37,604 nt of DNA. It comes from Gammaproteobacteria bacterium. GTDB taxonomy: Bacteria > Pseudomonadota > Gammaproteobacteria > SZUA-229. The stretch is from contig JAJDNP010000033.1 of NCBI GenBank assembly GCA_022340645.1, positions 1-37,604 on the forward strand, in the 5' to 3' direction. The notes beneath the pieces were generated by a model. That model was not told the DNA's origin. It did not search any database and saw nothing but the letters and a program-made list of their open reading frames with translations. Numbering within the stretch: position 1 is the first letter of the stretch; every line of letters starts with the position of its first letter. The translations under genes and the position numbers were made by a program. Shown here in pieces: positions 7,186-15,814 of the stretch.

Positions 7186-8592
7186 ATGACGCGTGAAGTA
7201 GATGTTGCCATTTTGGGTGCGGGTAGTGCCGGTTTATATGCGCTTTCACAGGTGAAGCGTGAAACCAATAATTATGTGTTAATCAATGGTGGTGAACTAG
7301 GCACCAGTTGTGCACGCGTTGGTTGCATGCCCTCCAAGGTTTTTATTCAGGTGGCGGAAGACTTTCATCGCAAAAGCCTGTTCGAGCGTGAAGGCATCGA
7401 AGGTTCAGAACAACTGTCGGTGGATATTTCTGCCGCGATGGAGCATGTCCAGGATTTGCGAGATACGTTTGTAGACAGAACACTCGGTGTGACCGATGCG
7501 CTGGATGAGGCGCACCTGATTGATGGCTATGCAAAATTTGTCAGCAACGACACTATTGTAGTAAATGGTGAGCAGATTAAGGCAAAAAGCATCGTTATTG
7601 CAACCGGCTCAACCCCGGTGGTGCCTGCTGCCTGGCAGGATTTCGCCGACGATATATACACTACCGATGAGTTTTTTGAACTGCAGGATTTGCCGGCTTC
7701 CATGGCGGTCATTGGCCTGGGTTCGATTGGGCTGGAAATTGGCCAGGCCCTGCACCGCCTGGGTGTTCAGGTTATCGGGGTTGATCAACTGACAAACATT
7801 GCCAGGCTGGAAGATGTGGAAGTGAACCAGACTGCAGTCAGCGTTATCGGCAAGGAATTTCCGATGTGGCTGGGCCAGTCTGCAATCCTTGAAAAAGTTG
7901 ATGGCGGCATCCAGCTGACAGCCGGGGATAATGAGCAGGTGGTCGAAAAAGTGCTTGCCAGCCTGGGACGCAAGCCGACGCTGGCCAATCTTAATCTAGA
8001 GGCTACTAACATTTTACTGGATGAAAATGGTGTACCGGTTTATGACCCGCTAACCATGCAGGTTGGCGATCTCCCCATTTTTATCGCTGGCGATGCCAAT
8101 GCAGACAGGCCAATTTTACATGAAGCAGGTCATGAAGGACGTGTGGCTGGTTATAATGCAGTACGGCATGCGGCAAACGTGCCGATTGAAAAATTTAAAC
8201 GTAAGGTGCCGTTGGCCATTACATTCTGTGATCCAAACATTGCCATCGTTGGTGCGCAGTTATCCGAGCTGAATCAGGATGACATAGCCATTGGCGAAAT
8301 TCAGTTCGCGCCGGTTGGGCGAGCGCTGATTCTTGGTAAAAACCGCGGTTTACTCAGGCTGTATGTGCAGAAATCCGACGGCCTGCTGCTGGGTGCCTGC
8401 ATGTGCTGCGTTAAGGCAGAAAATCTTGCTCACCTAATATGCTGGTCAATTCAGTGTGGTCTTACGGTTTTTGATATGCTGAAAATGCCGTTTTATCATC
8501 CCGTGATCGAAGAAGCGTTGCAGGCGGCACTGTATAACGTGCTGTCGAAGCTGGATATTAAACAGGAGCTGGTTGAGCTGGAGCGTATTTAG
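7186..8592 (+). CDS. Dihydrolipoyl dehydrogenase-like flavoprotein
   Basis: This 468-residue pyridine nucleotide-disulfide oxidoreductase has an FAD site (GAGSAGLYAL, 11-20), a redox-active disulfide in GTSCARVGCMPSK (C42 and C47), an NAD(P) site (GLGSIGLEIG, about 177-186), a second FAD motif (AGDANADRP) and the active-site His-Glu pair HPVIEE (H438, E443). All catalytic residues of lipoamide dehydrogenase are therefore present. No E1 or E2 dehydrogenase genes are adjacent, so it is not part of a pyruvate or oxoglutarate dehydrogenase operon here. It is divergent from rubrerythrin across about 230 bp and may serve as a reductase in the same stress response (inference). The ribosome binding site GAGGGAG precedes the ATG. 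Confidence 0.85.
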   Translation: MTREVDVAILGAGSAGLYALSQVKRETNNYVLINGGELGTSCARVGCMPSKVFIQVAEDFHRKSLFEREGIEGSEQLSVDISAAMEHVQDLRDTFVDRTLGVTDALDEAHLIDGYAKFVSNDTIVVNGEQIKAKSIVIATGSTPVVPAAWQDFADDIYTTDEFFELQDLPASMAVIGLGSIGLEIGQALHRLGVQVIGVDQLTNIARLEDVEVNQTAVSVIGKEFPMWLGQSAILEKVDGGIQLTAGDNEQVVEKVLASLGRKPTLANLNLEATNILLDENGVPVYDPLTMQVGDLPIFIAGDANADRPILHEAGHEGRVAGYNAVRHAANVPIEKFKRKVPLAITFCDPNIAIVGAQLSELNQDDIAIGEIQFAPVGRALILGKNRGLLRLYVQKSDGLLLGACMCCVKAENLAHLICWSIQCGLTVFDMLKMPFYHPVIEEALQAALYNVLSKLDIKQELVELERI

Positions 8593-8598
8593 AAAAAC

Positions 8599-8666
8599 GG
8601 TTATTGGTCGTTCGTCATAGGTCTTGTTAACAATCGACTAAAGACGAATAATCAATAACCAATAAC
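8599..8666. repeat. TTATTGG/ATTCGTC inverted intergenic repeat
   Basis: GGTTATTGGTCGTTCGTC (8599-8616) is imperfectly complementary to 8643-8666 (GACGAATAATCAATAACC...). The inner arms TTCGTC and GACGAA are exact. The unit 'GGTTATTG' recurs within the right arm. It lies between two convergent gene ends. Confidence 0.6.
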
Positions 8667-8676
8667 ATATTTATAC

Positions 8677-9249
8677 CTAGTGATTATGCAAACTTTTTAA
8701 CAGGGTTGGATGTGCTGGAATGCCGCGATCAGAAATTTGCTTTAGCGCGGCCCGGCTGCCAGTCTGGTTCCATAATTCCAGGGCGGCAAGAGGATTCAGC
8801 GCTGGTGCAGTGTATTGCCTGATGGTTTGCAGCAGGTCCATCAGCAGGATAAAGCTTTCCGCGAGCTGCTGGTACAGGTCTGCAATACCCTGTTGCGTCA
8901 TTGCGCTAATATGGTAATAAGCGGAACGTCCAAGGTCGACATAATAGCTAACACCAACCTGCCGCTTTTCAGCCGACTGCGGATATAATCCGGAAACCAG
9001 CAAACACTGGTCGCCAATATTACGCAATTGCTCACTGCGCAAGCTGTCAGGGAGGTGGTGGGAAGTTAGATAATCGAGGGCGAGCGCTTTTGCATTGAGC
9101 TGGCTGTTTTTGGCAAATCGCATCAGGGTAAAGACAAGATAATTTTGCATGGTTTCATCCAGCTGGCAGCCATAATCCTGCTCCGCTTCCTGTACCAGTG
9201 TGTGCCATTGTGACAGCTCAGATGAATCCAGGATAAATCGTTTACTCAT
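8677..9249 (-). CDS. Conserved-looking hypothetical protein beside glyQ
   Basis: I do not recognise this 190-residue cytoplasmic protein. It is largely helical ([32 protein letters not shown] near the start) with a central '[14 protein letters not shown]' segment and no membrane segment or catalytic motif. The start chosen is the second ATG (9249), 9 nt from GAGG; the ATG 9 bp upstream abuts that GAGG and cannot use it. It is divergent from glyQ. Codon use is like its neighbours, so it is probably a true chromosomal gene. Confidence 0.65.
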   Translation of the reverse strand: MSKRFILDSSELSQWHTLVQEAEQDYGCQLDETMQNYLVFTLMRFAKNSQLNAKALALDYLTSHHLPDSLRSEQLRNIGDQCLLVSGLYPQSAEKRQVGVSYYVDLGRSAYYHISAMTQQGIADLYQQLAESFILLMDLLQTIRQYTAPALNPLAALELWNQTGSRAALKQISDRGIPAHPTLLKSLHNH

Positions 9250-9398
9250 CGTTCTCATCCTCTGTTATTTTGTCAGCATATGAAGATTATCCTGAGTATT
9301 TATCAAGTACTCTAACAAAACTGACCAGATGTGTATTAGTTATAGCGCTTTTTTGCCGTAAACGCCATGCAACACGGTCATTTGGAGTCCGCTTGGGC

Positions 9399-9404
9399 TA
9401 TAAT
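9399..9404 (+). promoter_or_regulatory. -10 box of the glyQ operon promoter
   Basis: A perfect TATAAT lies 40 nt before the glyQ ATG. No good -35 box is found at 16-18 bp, so activation or an unusual promoter is possible. Confidence 0.45.
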
Positions 9405-9443
9405 TCGCAAAATATTTTTATAATAATTAAGGCTTTAAGTTTC

Positions 9444-10376
9444 ATGACTTACGATGTTTCAACATTTCAGGGGCTCATTTTCGCGGTTCAGGATTACTGG
9501 CAAAAGCAGAGATGTGCCATATTGCAGCCGCTTGATATGGAAGTGGGAGCGGGCACGTTTCATCCTGCAACGTTTTTGCGAGCCATAGGCCCGGAGCCGT
9601 GGCGGTCAGCTTATGTCCAGCCCAGCCGCCGTCCAACGGATGGACGTTACGGCGAAAACCCTAACCGCCTGCAGCATTACTATCAGTTCCAGGTGGTATT
9701 AAAACCATCTCCGGATGATATTCAGGATTTGTATCTTGGTTCGCTTGAAGCGCTGGGTTTTGATTTGCTGGAACACGATGTGCGGTTTGTGGAGGATAAC
9801 TGGGAATCACCAACGCTTGGCGCCTGGGGATTAGGCTGGGAAGTCTGGTTAAACGGCATGGAAGTAACACAGTTCACCTATTTTCAGCAGGTGGGCGGTC
9901 TTGAATGCCGACCCGTCACCGGCGAGATTACCTACGGACTGGAGCGCCTGGCGATGTATCTGCAGGAAAAAGAAAGTGTGTTTGATTTAATCTGGACAAG
10001 AGGTCCCCAGGGTGACGTTACTTACGGAGATGTATTCCATCAGAATGAAGCAGAAATGTCCGCATACAATTTTGAACATGCCAATACAGAAATACTGTTT
10101 AAAAATTTTGATGACTGTGAATCTGAAAGCCAGCGGATGATTGAACTTGGCCTGCCTTTGCCTGCTTATGAACTGGTATTGAAAGCCTCGCACACATTTA
10201 ACCTGCTTGATGCACGGCATGCTATCTCGGTAACTGAACGGCAACGATTTATTTTGCGCGTGCGGACACTTTCAAGAGCTGTGGCGAAGGCGTATTACGA
10301 TTCGCGCGAAGCCCTGGGCTTTCCTATCGGTAACACTCTGGATGATGCCATGAAAATAAATGGAGACGCAGCATGA
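9444..10376 (+). CDS. glyQ: Glycyl-tRNA synthetase alpha subunit
   Basis: GlyQ carries the class II catalytic core that activates glycine and charges tRNA-Gly as an alpha2beta2 enzyme with GlyS. The N-terminal [12 protein letters not shown], the [19 protein letters not shown] segment and [21 protein letters not shown] are all characteristic. The start at 9444 gives 310 residues, near the usual 300. A frame extending upstream to 9270 reads through the promoter and has no family resemblance, so it is not used. The stop overlaps the glyS start (ATGA), implying translational coupling. The operon probably continues into gmhB. Confidence 0.96.
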   Translation: MTYDVSTFQGLIFAVQDYWQKQRCAILQPLDMEVGAGTFHPATFLRAIGPEPWRSAYVQPSRRPTDGRYGENPNRLQHYYQFQVVLKPSPDDIQDLYLGSLEALGFDLLEHDVRFVEDNWESPTLGAWGLGWEVWLNGMEVTQFTYFQQVGGLECRPVTGEITYGLERLAMYLQEKESVFDLIWTRGPQGDVTYGDVFHQNEAEMSAYNFEHANTEILFKNFDDCESESQRMIELGLPLPAYELVLKASHTFNLLDARHAISVTERQRFILRVRTLSRAVAKAYYDSREALGFPIGNTLDDAMKINGDAA

Positions 10377-12475
10377 GCCCTGCTGATTTAGTGGACGACT
10401 TATTGTTAGAACTGGGCACGGAAGAACTGCCACCAAAAGCGCTGAATAAGCTTTCTCAGGCTTTCACCCGGGGCATCGTTGACGGTTTAAAGCATGCCGG
10501 TTTTGAAATTAACGAAGTGGCATCCTATGCAACACCAAGAAGACTCGCTGTATTAATCAAAAATATCGCAGCATCACAGCCTGATAGAAGTGTTGAACGC
10601 AAAGGTCCCAGCTTGCAGGCGGCTTATGATGCCGATGGCAAGCCAACGAAAGCAGTAATGGGTTTTGCCAGATCCTGCGGTGTCGAAGTTGATGACCTGC
10701 AGCAACAGCAAACGGATAAAGGCGTCTGGCTGGTTTTCAAAGCGACTGAAAAAGGACAGCTGCTGTCTGATTTAATCGAGGACATTATTAATCAGTCCCT
10801 TTCCCGCCTGCCGGTTCCCAAGCGTATGCGCTGGGGAAATTATGATGCTGAGTTCGTACGCCCGGCGCACTGGCTGGTGTTGATGCACGGTGAGAAAGTG
10901 ATTGATGCTTCCGTATTAGGCCTGAATTCATCAGCGGTAACTTTTGGCCATCGTTTTCACTCGCCTGGTGCTATCGTTCTTCCATCAGCATCAGACTATA
11001 ACGATAAACTGAGGGAAGAAGGTTTTGTCATTGCAGACTTTGGAGAAAGAAAACAAACGATAAAGCAGCAGGTGATTGCTACCGTAAGCCAGCTGGGCGG
11101 TGAAGCGGTAATCGACGAAGACCTGCTCGATGAAGTGACCGCGCTAACCGAGTGGCCGATAGCCGTCGCCGGCGAGTTTGAAGAGAAGTTTCTGCAGGTG
11201 CCGGCCGAAGTGTTGATTAAAACCATGCAGGATAATCAAAAATATTTTCCGGTAAAAGACAATGCCGGAAAACTGAAAAATTATTTTATTACCATCAGTA
11301 ATCTCGCTAGCAAGTCGCCAGAAAAAGTAAAAGCCGGCAACGAGCGTGTGATACGGCCGCGTCTGGCCGATGCCATGTTTTTCTGGCAGCAGGACCAGAA
11401 GCAGCCGCTGGAGTCATTTAATAAGGCACTGGAACATGTCGTCTTCCAGGAAAAGCTGGGTACGCTGGCCGACAAAACACGGCGCGTCGCCAGGCTGGCA
11501 GAACTGATTGCAAGCCAGCTCAATGGCAATGGCGGGTCTGCCAGTATTGATTATGTAAAGCGTGCCGTATTACTCAGCAAATGTGACCTGATGACCGATA
11601 TGGTCGGCGAGTTTGCTTCATTACAGGGGGTTATGGGTAAACGTTACGCCCAGGCGGCAGGTGAGGCGGAAGAAGTTGCGCTGGCGCTTGACGAGCAATA
11701 CAAGCCGCGTGGTGCAAGTGACGACACGGCAGAAACTGCCACGGGGCAAATTCTTGCCATCAGCGATAAACTGGATACCCTGGTTGGCATATTTGCCATC
11801 GGCCAAAAACCAACCGGTGAAAAAGATCCTTATGCCTTACGCCGGGCCGCGTTGGGGATCCTGCGTACCATTATTGAGCGCAAGCTTGATCTTGATCTTA
11901 AGCAGCTGATCACAGCGTCCGCGGAATTTCTGGCTGATAAGGTTAACGCCAGCAAAGTTGAAGCAGAAGTGTTTGATTATATCTTAGAAAGGTTGCACGC
12001 GTATTATCTTGACCGCGGCGTCACTGCCGATGTGTTTGATGCGGTATCGGCATTATCACCTTCACGCCCGTTGGATTTTGACAAGCGCATTAAAGCGGTA
12101 GCCGCTTTCCGCACGCTTGCTGAAGCGGAAAGCCTTGCGGCTGCAAATAAACGCGTGGCTAACATTCTTAAAAAGTCAGACTCGGTCAGTCCTGCTGATG
12201 TAAATGAAAGTTTGCTGTCCGAAGAGGCAGAGAAAAAACTTTACCAGACTTTAACTGCCCTGAGTGAAACCGTGGAGCCAATGTTTGATTCAGGAAATTA
12301 TGAAGACGCCTTAAGCCGATTGTCATCCCTGCGTGTTCCTGTTGATGAATTTTTTGATTCTGTAATGGTGATGACGGAAGACGAAGCTATAAAAAATAAC
12401 CGTATTGCGCTGCTCAATACAATGAACCAGCTTTTCCTGCGTGCTGCCGATCTTTCGCGACTGCATCAAGCATAA
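10373..12475 (+). CDS. glyS: Glycyl-tRNA synthetase beta subunit
   Basis: The 700-residue beta subunit binds tRNA-Gly and partners GlyQ. Hallmarks are [14 protein letters not shown] at 11-24, [10 protein letters not shown] near 54-63, [10 protein letters not shown] near 422 and [14 protein letters not shown] near 482. The C-terminal anticodon-binding region includes [11 protein letters not shown]. Length is standard (about 690). It overlaps glyQ by 4 bp and is followed 18 bp later by gmhB. Confidence 0.97.
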   Translation: MSPADLVDDLLLELGTEELPPKALNKLSQAFTRGIVDGLKHAGFEINEVASYATPRRLAVLIKNIAASQPDRSVERKGPSLQAAYDADGKPTKAVMGFARSCGVEVDDLQQQQTDKGVWLVFKATEKGQLLSDLIEDIINQSLSRLPVPKRMRWGNYDAEFVRPAHWLVLMHGEKVIDASVLGLNSSAVTFGHRFHSPGAIVLPSASDYNDKLREEGFVIADFGERKQTIKQQVIATVSQLGGEAVIDEDLLDEVTALTEWPIAVAGEFEEKFLQVPAEVLIKTMQDNQKYFPVKDNAGKLKNYFITISNLASKSPEKVKAGNERVIRPRLADAMFFWQQDQKQPLESFNKALEHVVFQEKLGTLADKTRRVARLAELIASQLNGNGGSASIDYVKRAVLLSKCDLMTDMVGEFASLQGVMGKRYAQAAGEAEEVALALDEQYKPRGASDDTAETATGQILAISDKLDTLVGIFAIGQKPTGEKDPYALRRAALGILRTIIERKLDLDLKQLITASAEFLADKVNASKVEAEVFDYILERLHAYYLDRGVTADVFDAVSALSPSRPLDFDKRIKAVAAFRTLAEAESLAAANKRVANILKKSDSVSPADVNESLLSEEAEKKLYQTLTALSETVEPMFDSGNYEDALSRLSSLRVPVDEFFDSVMVMTEDEAIKNNRIALLNTMNQLFLRAADLSRLHQA

Positions 12476-12493
12476 GAATCAGCCATAAGTAAT

Positions 12494-13048
12494 ATGAGTG
12501 GGCAAATGAAAGTAATCGTTTTAGACAGAGATGGCGTTATCAATCATGATTCTGATGCTTATATTAAAAGCGCGGAAGAATGGCAACCGATTGATGGCAG
12601 CCTGGATGCAATTTCGCGATTAAATCATGCGGGCTACATCGTTGTTGTTGCAAGCAACCAGTCAGGCCTGGCGAGAGGGTATTTTGATATAGAAGCGCTG
12701 ACGGCCATGCATAAAAAAATGGATGATCTGCTGGCAACAATAGGCGGCCGGGTCGATGCCGTGTTTTATTGCCCGCACGGACCTGATGATGGCTGTAGTT
12801 GCAGAAAACCCAAACCGGGCATGCTGCTGGAGATTGGACAACGATTTAATGTGCCGCTTGGCGAACTTGTGTTTATCGGTGATTCTATCGCTGATATTAA
12901 AACAGCACGTAATGTCCTTGCCAAAAGTATACTGGTAAGAACGGGCAAAGGCGCAAAAGCAGAAAAAATCCTGAAGTCAACTAACGAAGAACCGGTCCCT
13001 GTTTTCGATGACCTTGCTTCGGCAGTAACGGCGCTGTTGCAGGAATAG
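12494..13048 (+). CDS. gmhB: D-glycero-beta-D-manno-heptose-1,7-bisphosphate 7-phosphatase
   Basis: GmhB dephosphorylates heptose bisphosphate in synthesis of the ADP-heptose used for the LPS inner core. The HAD-family motifs are present: LDRDGVIN (nucleophile D11, acid D13), VVASNQSG and the FIGDSIADI acidic motif. The zinc-binding loop CPHGPDDGCSCRKPKPG is typical of GmhB. Length (184) is normal. An alternative start at codon 5 (MKVIVLDRDG) fits the family N-terminus and has GTGGG just upstream, whereas the first ATG lacks a Shine-Dalgarno, so the protein may be 180 residues. It follows glyS by 18 bp; glyQ-glyS-gmhB-plsC is a familiar gene order. Confidence 0.93.
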   Translation: MSGQMKVIVLDRDGVINHDSDAYIKSAEEWQPIDGSLDAISRLNHAGYIVVVASNQSGLARGYFDIEALTAMHKKMDDLLATIGGRVDAVFYCPHGPDDGCSCRKPKPGMLLEIGQRFNVPLGELVFIGDSIADIKTARNVLAKSILVRTGKGAKAEKILKSTNEEPVPVFDDLASAVTALLQE

Positions 13049-13199
13049 TGAACCCAGGTAGCGCATCATAATATGATGGATATTGATTGCCATGGCGTTT
13101 CACAATCAGTAATGCATACAGGCTTATGGCCATAATCTTTGTTATATATACAGTTTACAGTTCAGCTAAAATAAACCTCACCCTGACCGAGTACTCGTA

Positions 13200-13940
13200 A
13201 TGCAATCAAAACCCGTCTTATATATCCGCTCGCTATTATTCTGGCTGGGTTTTATTATTAATACAGTGGTATTTGGCATGTTGATTATTTTTTTCTTTTT
13301 TACGTCGCCGAATTTTCGTCTGGGAATTGCACGCGTATGGTCAATAACTAACAATTTCCTGTTAAAAGTATTGTGTGGAATAACGTTTACGGTTGAAGGC
13401 GAGGAAAATTTAAACGTAGAAACAGCCATTATTTTAAGCAAACACCAGTCAACCTGGGAGACCCTGGCATTACACTCTATCACGCCGTATGCGCATTGGG
13501 TGTTCAAAAGTGAGTTAATGTTTATCCCGATATTCGGCTGGGCGCTAGCCCTGTCTGACCCGATTTCAGTTCATCGTGGCGCAGGCAGAGTTGCCATCAA
13601 GCAGTTGCTTGATGAGGGAATAAAAAAACTCAATGAAGGCAAATGGCTTATTTTATTTCCCGAGGGCACGCGGACAAAACCGGGAAAGACGCATAAGTAT
13701 AAAATCGGCGGTGCTTTACTGGCAGAGAAAAGTGGTTTTCCGGTAATTCCGATTGCGCATAATGCAGGTGAATTCTGGCCGCGTCACAGCTTTATAAAAT
13801 GGCCTGGCAACATCAGTGTCGTTATCGGCCCGGCAATTGAATCCAGGGGTAAAAGTGCTGATGAAATTAATAAGGAAGTGTATCACTGGATAGAAAATAC
13901 CATGAAACGAATCAGTGATGAGTCCCGCTGGAATCGGTGA
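13200..13940 (+). CDS. plsC: 1-acyl-sn-glycerol-3-phosphate acyltransferase
   Basis: PlsC makes phosphatidic acid from lysophosphatidate at the inner membrane. The 246-residue protein has an N-terminal hydrophobic segment (about 11-35). The catalytic motif is SKHQSTWET, giving H82-X4-E87 in place of the textbook HX4D; this variant occurs in proteobacterial relatives next to gmhB. The glycerolipid motif FPEGTRT is at 153-159 and a downstream VIPIAHNAG is conserved. No strong Shine-Dalgarno is seen. A 151-bp gap separates it from gmhB, so it may have its own promoter. Confidence 0.92.
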   Translation: MQSKPVLYIRSLLFWLGFIINTVVFGMLIIFFFFTSPNFRLGIARVWSITNNFLLKVLCGITFTVEGEENLNVETAIILSKHQSTWETLALHSITPYAHWVFKSELMFIPIFGWALALSDPISVHRGAGRVAIKQLLDEGIKKLNEGKWLILFPEGTRTKPGKTHKYKIGGALLAEKSGFPVIPIAHNAGEFWPRHSFIKWPGNISVVIGPAIESRGKSADEINKEVYHWIENTMKRISDESRWNR

Positions 13941-14585
13941 TATTAGTCCTCTAACCACAATGCTTTCCTGCGGGCCGGATTATATATTCACGCAAGTAGA
14001 TAATAATTACTGTCATGGTTATCGCGGAACCCGGAAAAGCAGCAGCCTGGTATCACTAACTTAGGTGTTTCTCACTTAAGCTCTTTCCATGTCTTTGCTG
14101 TATGTGTTAGCTAATTCGTTGATAATTTTAGTATCTAGCACAGCATATGGCTGAGCTGCTGGTGGCAGTAGTGCCTGCAATACTGGTATTTGTTATGCTC
14201 TCGCAAAGGCGCAAAGAATTGTGTTGGGGAAAGGCCTGGTCGTTTATGCAGACTGGTTAAATTTATTCCAGCAATAAATTATGTAACATATAAGGCGATG
14301 ACGAGTATCCTGGCCCAGGTAAGAGACATTCATCTTTGACAGCTGTTATATCCCAGTTCCTGGTCCGATACATCGACATTTTGCTAACATCTTTTGACGG
14401 AAATAAAACAGTTTCATTAATAACAGCATGTTCCTGCTTCAGTAGTTGCGATGGCGATAATCAGTGCTGCGAGTTACTCATATACAGCTGAAATGCCCAT
14501 GGCATAAGGATTTCAGGCGCCTGAGCTGAATTTTTCGGCATTGCACATGGCTATTTCCGAGCGGGTAGAAATCAACTAATATTTC

Positions 14586-14601
14586 TGGCATACGACTTGC
14601 A
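14586..14601 (+). promoter_or_regulatory. Sigma-54-type (-24/-12) promoter
   Basis: TGGCATACGACTTGCA matches TGGCACG-N4-TTGCW, with the invariant GG and GC doublets at the required spacing. The predicted start is near 14612, about 30 nt before the small ORF at 14644. An upstream activator site was not identified. Confidence 0.6.
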
Positions 14602-14607
14602 GATAAG

Positions 14608-14642
14608 GTTATCACTAACATCAATAAAAAACAGGTGATAAC
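14608..14642 (+). promoter_or_regulatory. Inverted repeat abutting the small-ORF start codon
   Basis: GTTATCAC (14608-14615) and GTGATAAC (14635-14642) are exact complements. The right arm covers the end of the AGGTG ribosome binding site and ends 1 nt before ATG. If transcription starts near 14612, only part of the left arm is in the RNA, so it could instead be a protein-binding site on DNA. Confidence 0.5.
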
Positions 14643-14643
14643 A

Positions 14644-14748
14644 ATGAGAGTCAAAAAAAATAAGCAGCGCGAAGTAGTTATTATCGAAGTAACATCCTGG
14701 GCATTTGTTCTGAGTTTCTTTTACTTAATGGCTAAGGCACTGTCGTGA
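14644..14748 (+). CDS. 34-residue single-pass membrane protein
   Basis: The short frame has ATG, 34 codons and TGA. A Shine-Dalgarno AGGTG lies 6 nt upstream and a sigma-54-type promoter just before that. The product has a basic N-terminus (RVKKNKQR, 2-9) and then one hydrophobic helix (about 11-30, containing SWAFVLSFFYLMA), which predicts N-in topology. I do not recognise a family. Small membrane proteins of this type often modulate a larger complex. Stands alone: plsC ends 700 bp upstream and the next gene is convergent. Its reality rests on the promoter-RBS-ORF alignment. Confidence 0.5.
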   Translation: MRVKKNKQREVVIIEVTSWAFVLSFFYLMAKALS

Positions 14749-14868
14749 ACTGAAATATAAATAGTCATGACCAGTAACATATGGCTCCGGTGTTGTTAGC
14801 ACAATTTGCAGCACAGGGGCCTTTGTTATTCATGCAGGCGCGTATTATTCGTAAACAGGTTTCCTTTG

Positions 14869-15639
14869 TTAGATATTAAATAATGTTCTTGCGTTTATGC
14901 TTGTCTGTGCGGCAATGGTCTCCGGAGAAACACCTCTTATTTTTGCAAGTGCATGGAGAGTGTTGATTAAAAAAGCCGGTTCATTTCTGCTGTTTGCGTT
15001 GTCTTTGTCGGGCTGGTCTGGCGCATCGGTTTCAAGTAACAGTGATGTTAGCGGGATTTCTTTAACTACAGCCCTTATTTTTTTTGCATTGTCATAAGTT
15101 ATACCTGCACTTACGCTGATCAAGAAATTTAACGCGATGAGTTGTTTTGCCTGTTCACAACTTCCTGAGTAGCTGTGAATCATGCCTCTCAGGTTTTTGA
15201 ATTTTTTAATTGTCTGTATTACGGTTTCCGTTGCTTTGACAGAATGAATTACCACAGGAAGCCGGCTGTTTTCAGCAGTAGCCAGCTGGGCTTCAAAAAA
15301 ATACATTTGTGTTTTTTTATCGGCCTGTCGCGGGCGAAAGTCGAGCCCGCATTCCCCCAGTGCGACTGCATGATTGCTTTCGATATATTCTGCCAGTGCC
15401 TGTATATCCTGTTTTTTATGCCTGTTTAACCAGTATGGATGAATGCCATAGCAGGCATGCAAGCGCGGGTTGCCTTTACAGAGCAATTTAACCCTGTCCC
15501 AGAAGATTCTTTCAGTGCCGGGTATTATGATGTCGCTGATATTATTATCTATAGCACGCTGCAGGACCTCGGTGCGATCGTTATCAAACACTTCAAAATC
15601 AAGATGGCAATGTGAATCAATAAGCTGAGTAACGGACAT
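14869..15639 (-). CDS. TatD-family metal-dependent hydrolase
   Basis: The 256-residue TIM-barrel hydrolase has the family's metal-binding motifs in order: DSHCHLDF (9-16), ALGECGLDF near 90, VIHSVKA near 128, the MIHSYSG segment near 150 and LLETDAPDQP near 203. TatD proteins are Mg-dependent DNases or related hydrolases in the cytoplasm. The sequence looks closer to the YjjV/YcfH-type paralogs than to TatD itself, so no symbol is given. TATACA lies 7 nt before the ATG and no Shine-Dalgarno is seen. It is transcribed alone, separated from the phosphoribulokinase gene by that gene's terminator. Confidence 0.88.
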   Translation of the reverse strand: MSVTQLIDSHCHLDFEVFDNDRTEVLQRAIDNNISDIIIPGTERIFWDRVKLLCKGNPRLHACYGIHPYWLNRHKKQDIQALAEYIESNHAVALGECGLDFRPRQADKKTQMYFFEAQLATAENSRLPVVIHSVKATETVIQTIKKFKNLRGMIHSYSGSCEQAKQLIALNFLISVSAGITYDNAKKIRAVVKEIPLTSLLLETDAPDQPDKDNANSRNEPAFLINTLHALAKIRGVSPETIAAQTSINARTLFNI

Positions 15640-15766
15640 ATAGATTAGTGTATACCGTTATCATCTGTCGTGCACGTGTACGGGGTGGGCATCATGGCTG
15701 ATCACCCGTAATCCATCTCATGCAGAATGTCCACTTACGGAAAGTTACAGCTGGTGTTCAGGAATT

Positions 15767-15795
15767 AAAAAAGGCCGGTAAAGACCGGCCTTTGG
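15767..15795 (-). terminator. Terminator of the phosphoribulokinase gene
   Basis: On the minus strand AAAGGCCGGT pairs with ACCGGCCTTT around a short CTTT-type loop, and the T-run continues after the stem. Confidence 0.9.
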
Positions 15796-15814
15796 ATATG
15801 ATAGAAAAATTAAT

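Larger units (their letters stand above)
13941..14643. other. Gene-poor stretch with promoter region
   Basis: No ORF longer than about 40 codons with a start signal is convincing here. Visible structures are a hairpin CTTAGGTG-N5-CACTTAAG (about 14060-14080), the perfect palindrome TCAGGCGCCTGA (14513-14524), and the sigma-54-type promoter near the right end. A 37-codon frame at 14147-14260 starts with a hydrophobic stretch but lacks a ribosome binding site. Confidence 0.6.

Noticed and set aside
9270-9443. Upstream extension of glyQ
   Set aside because: It includes the TATAAT promoter region and does not match the GlyQ N-terminus.
13450-13470. Loss of the catalytic Asp in PlsC (HX4E)
   Set aside because: The HX4E form occurs in related proteobacterial PlsC proteins, so it is not taken as inactivation.
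14147-14260. 37-codon frame with hydrophobic start
   Set aside because: No Shine-Dalgarno, no promoter, no similarity; kept only as a possibility in the gap description.
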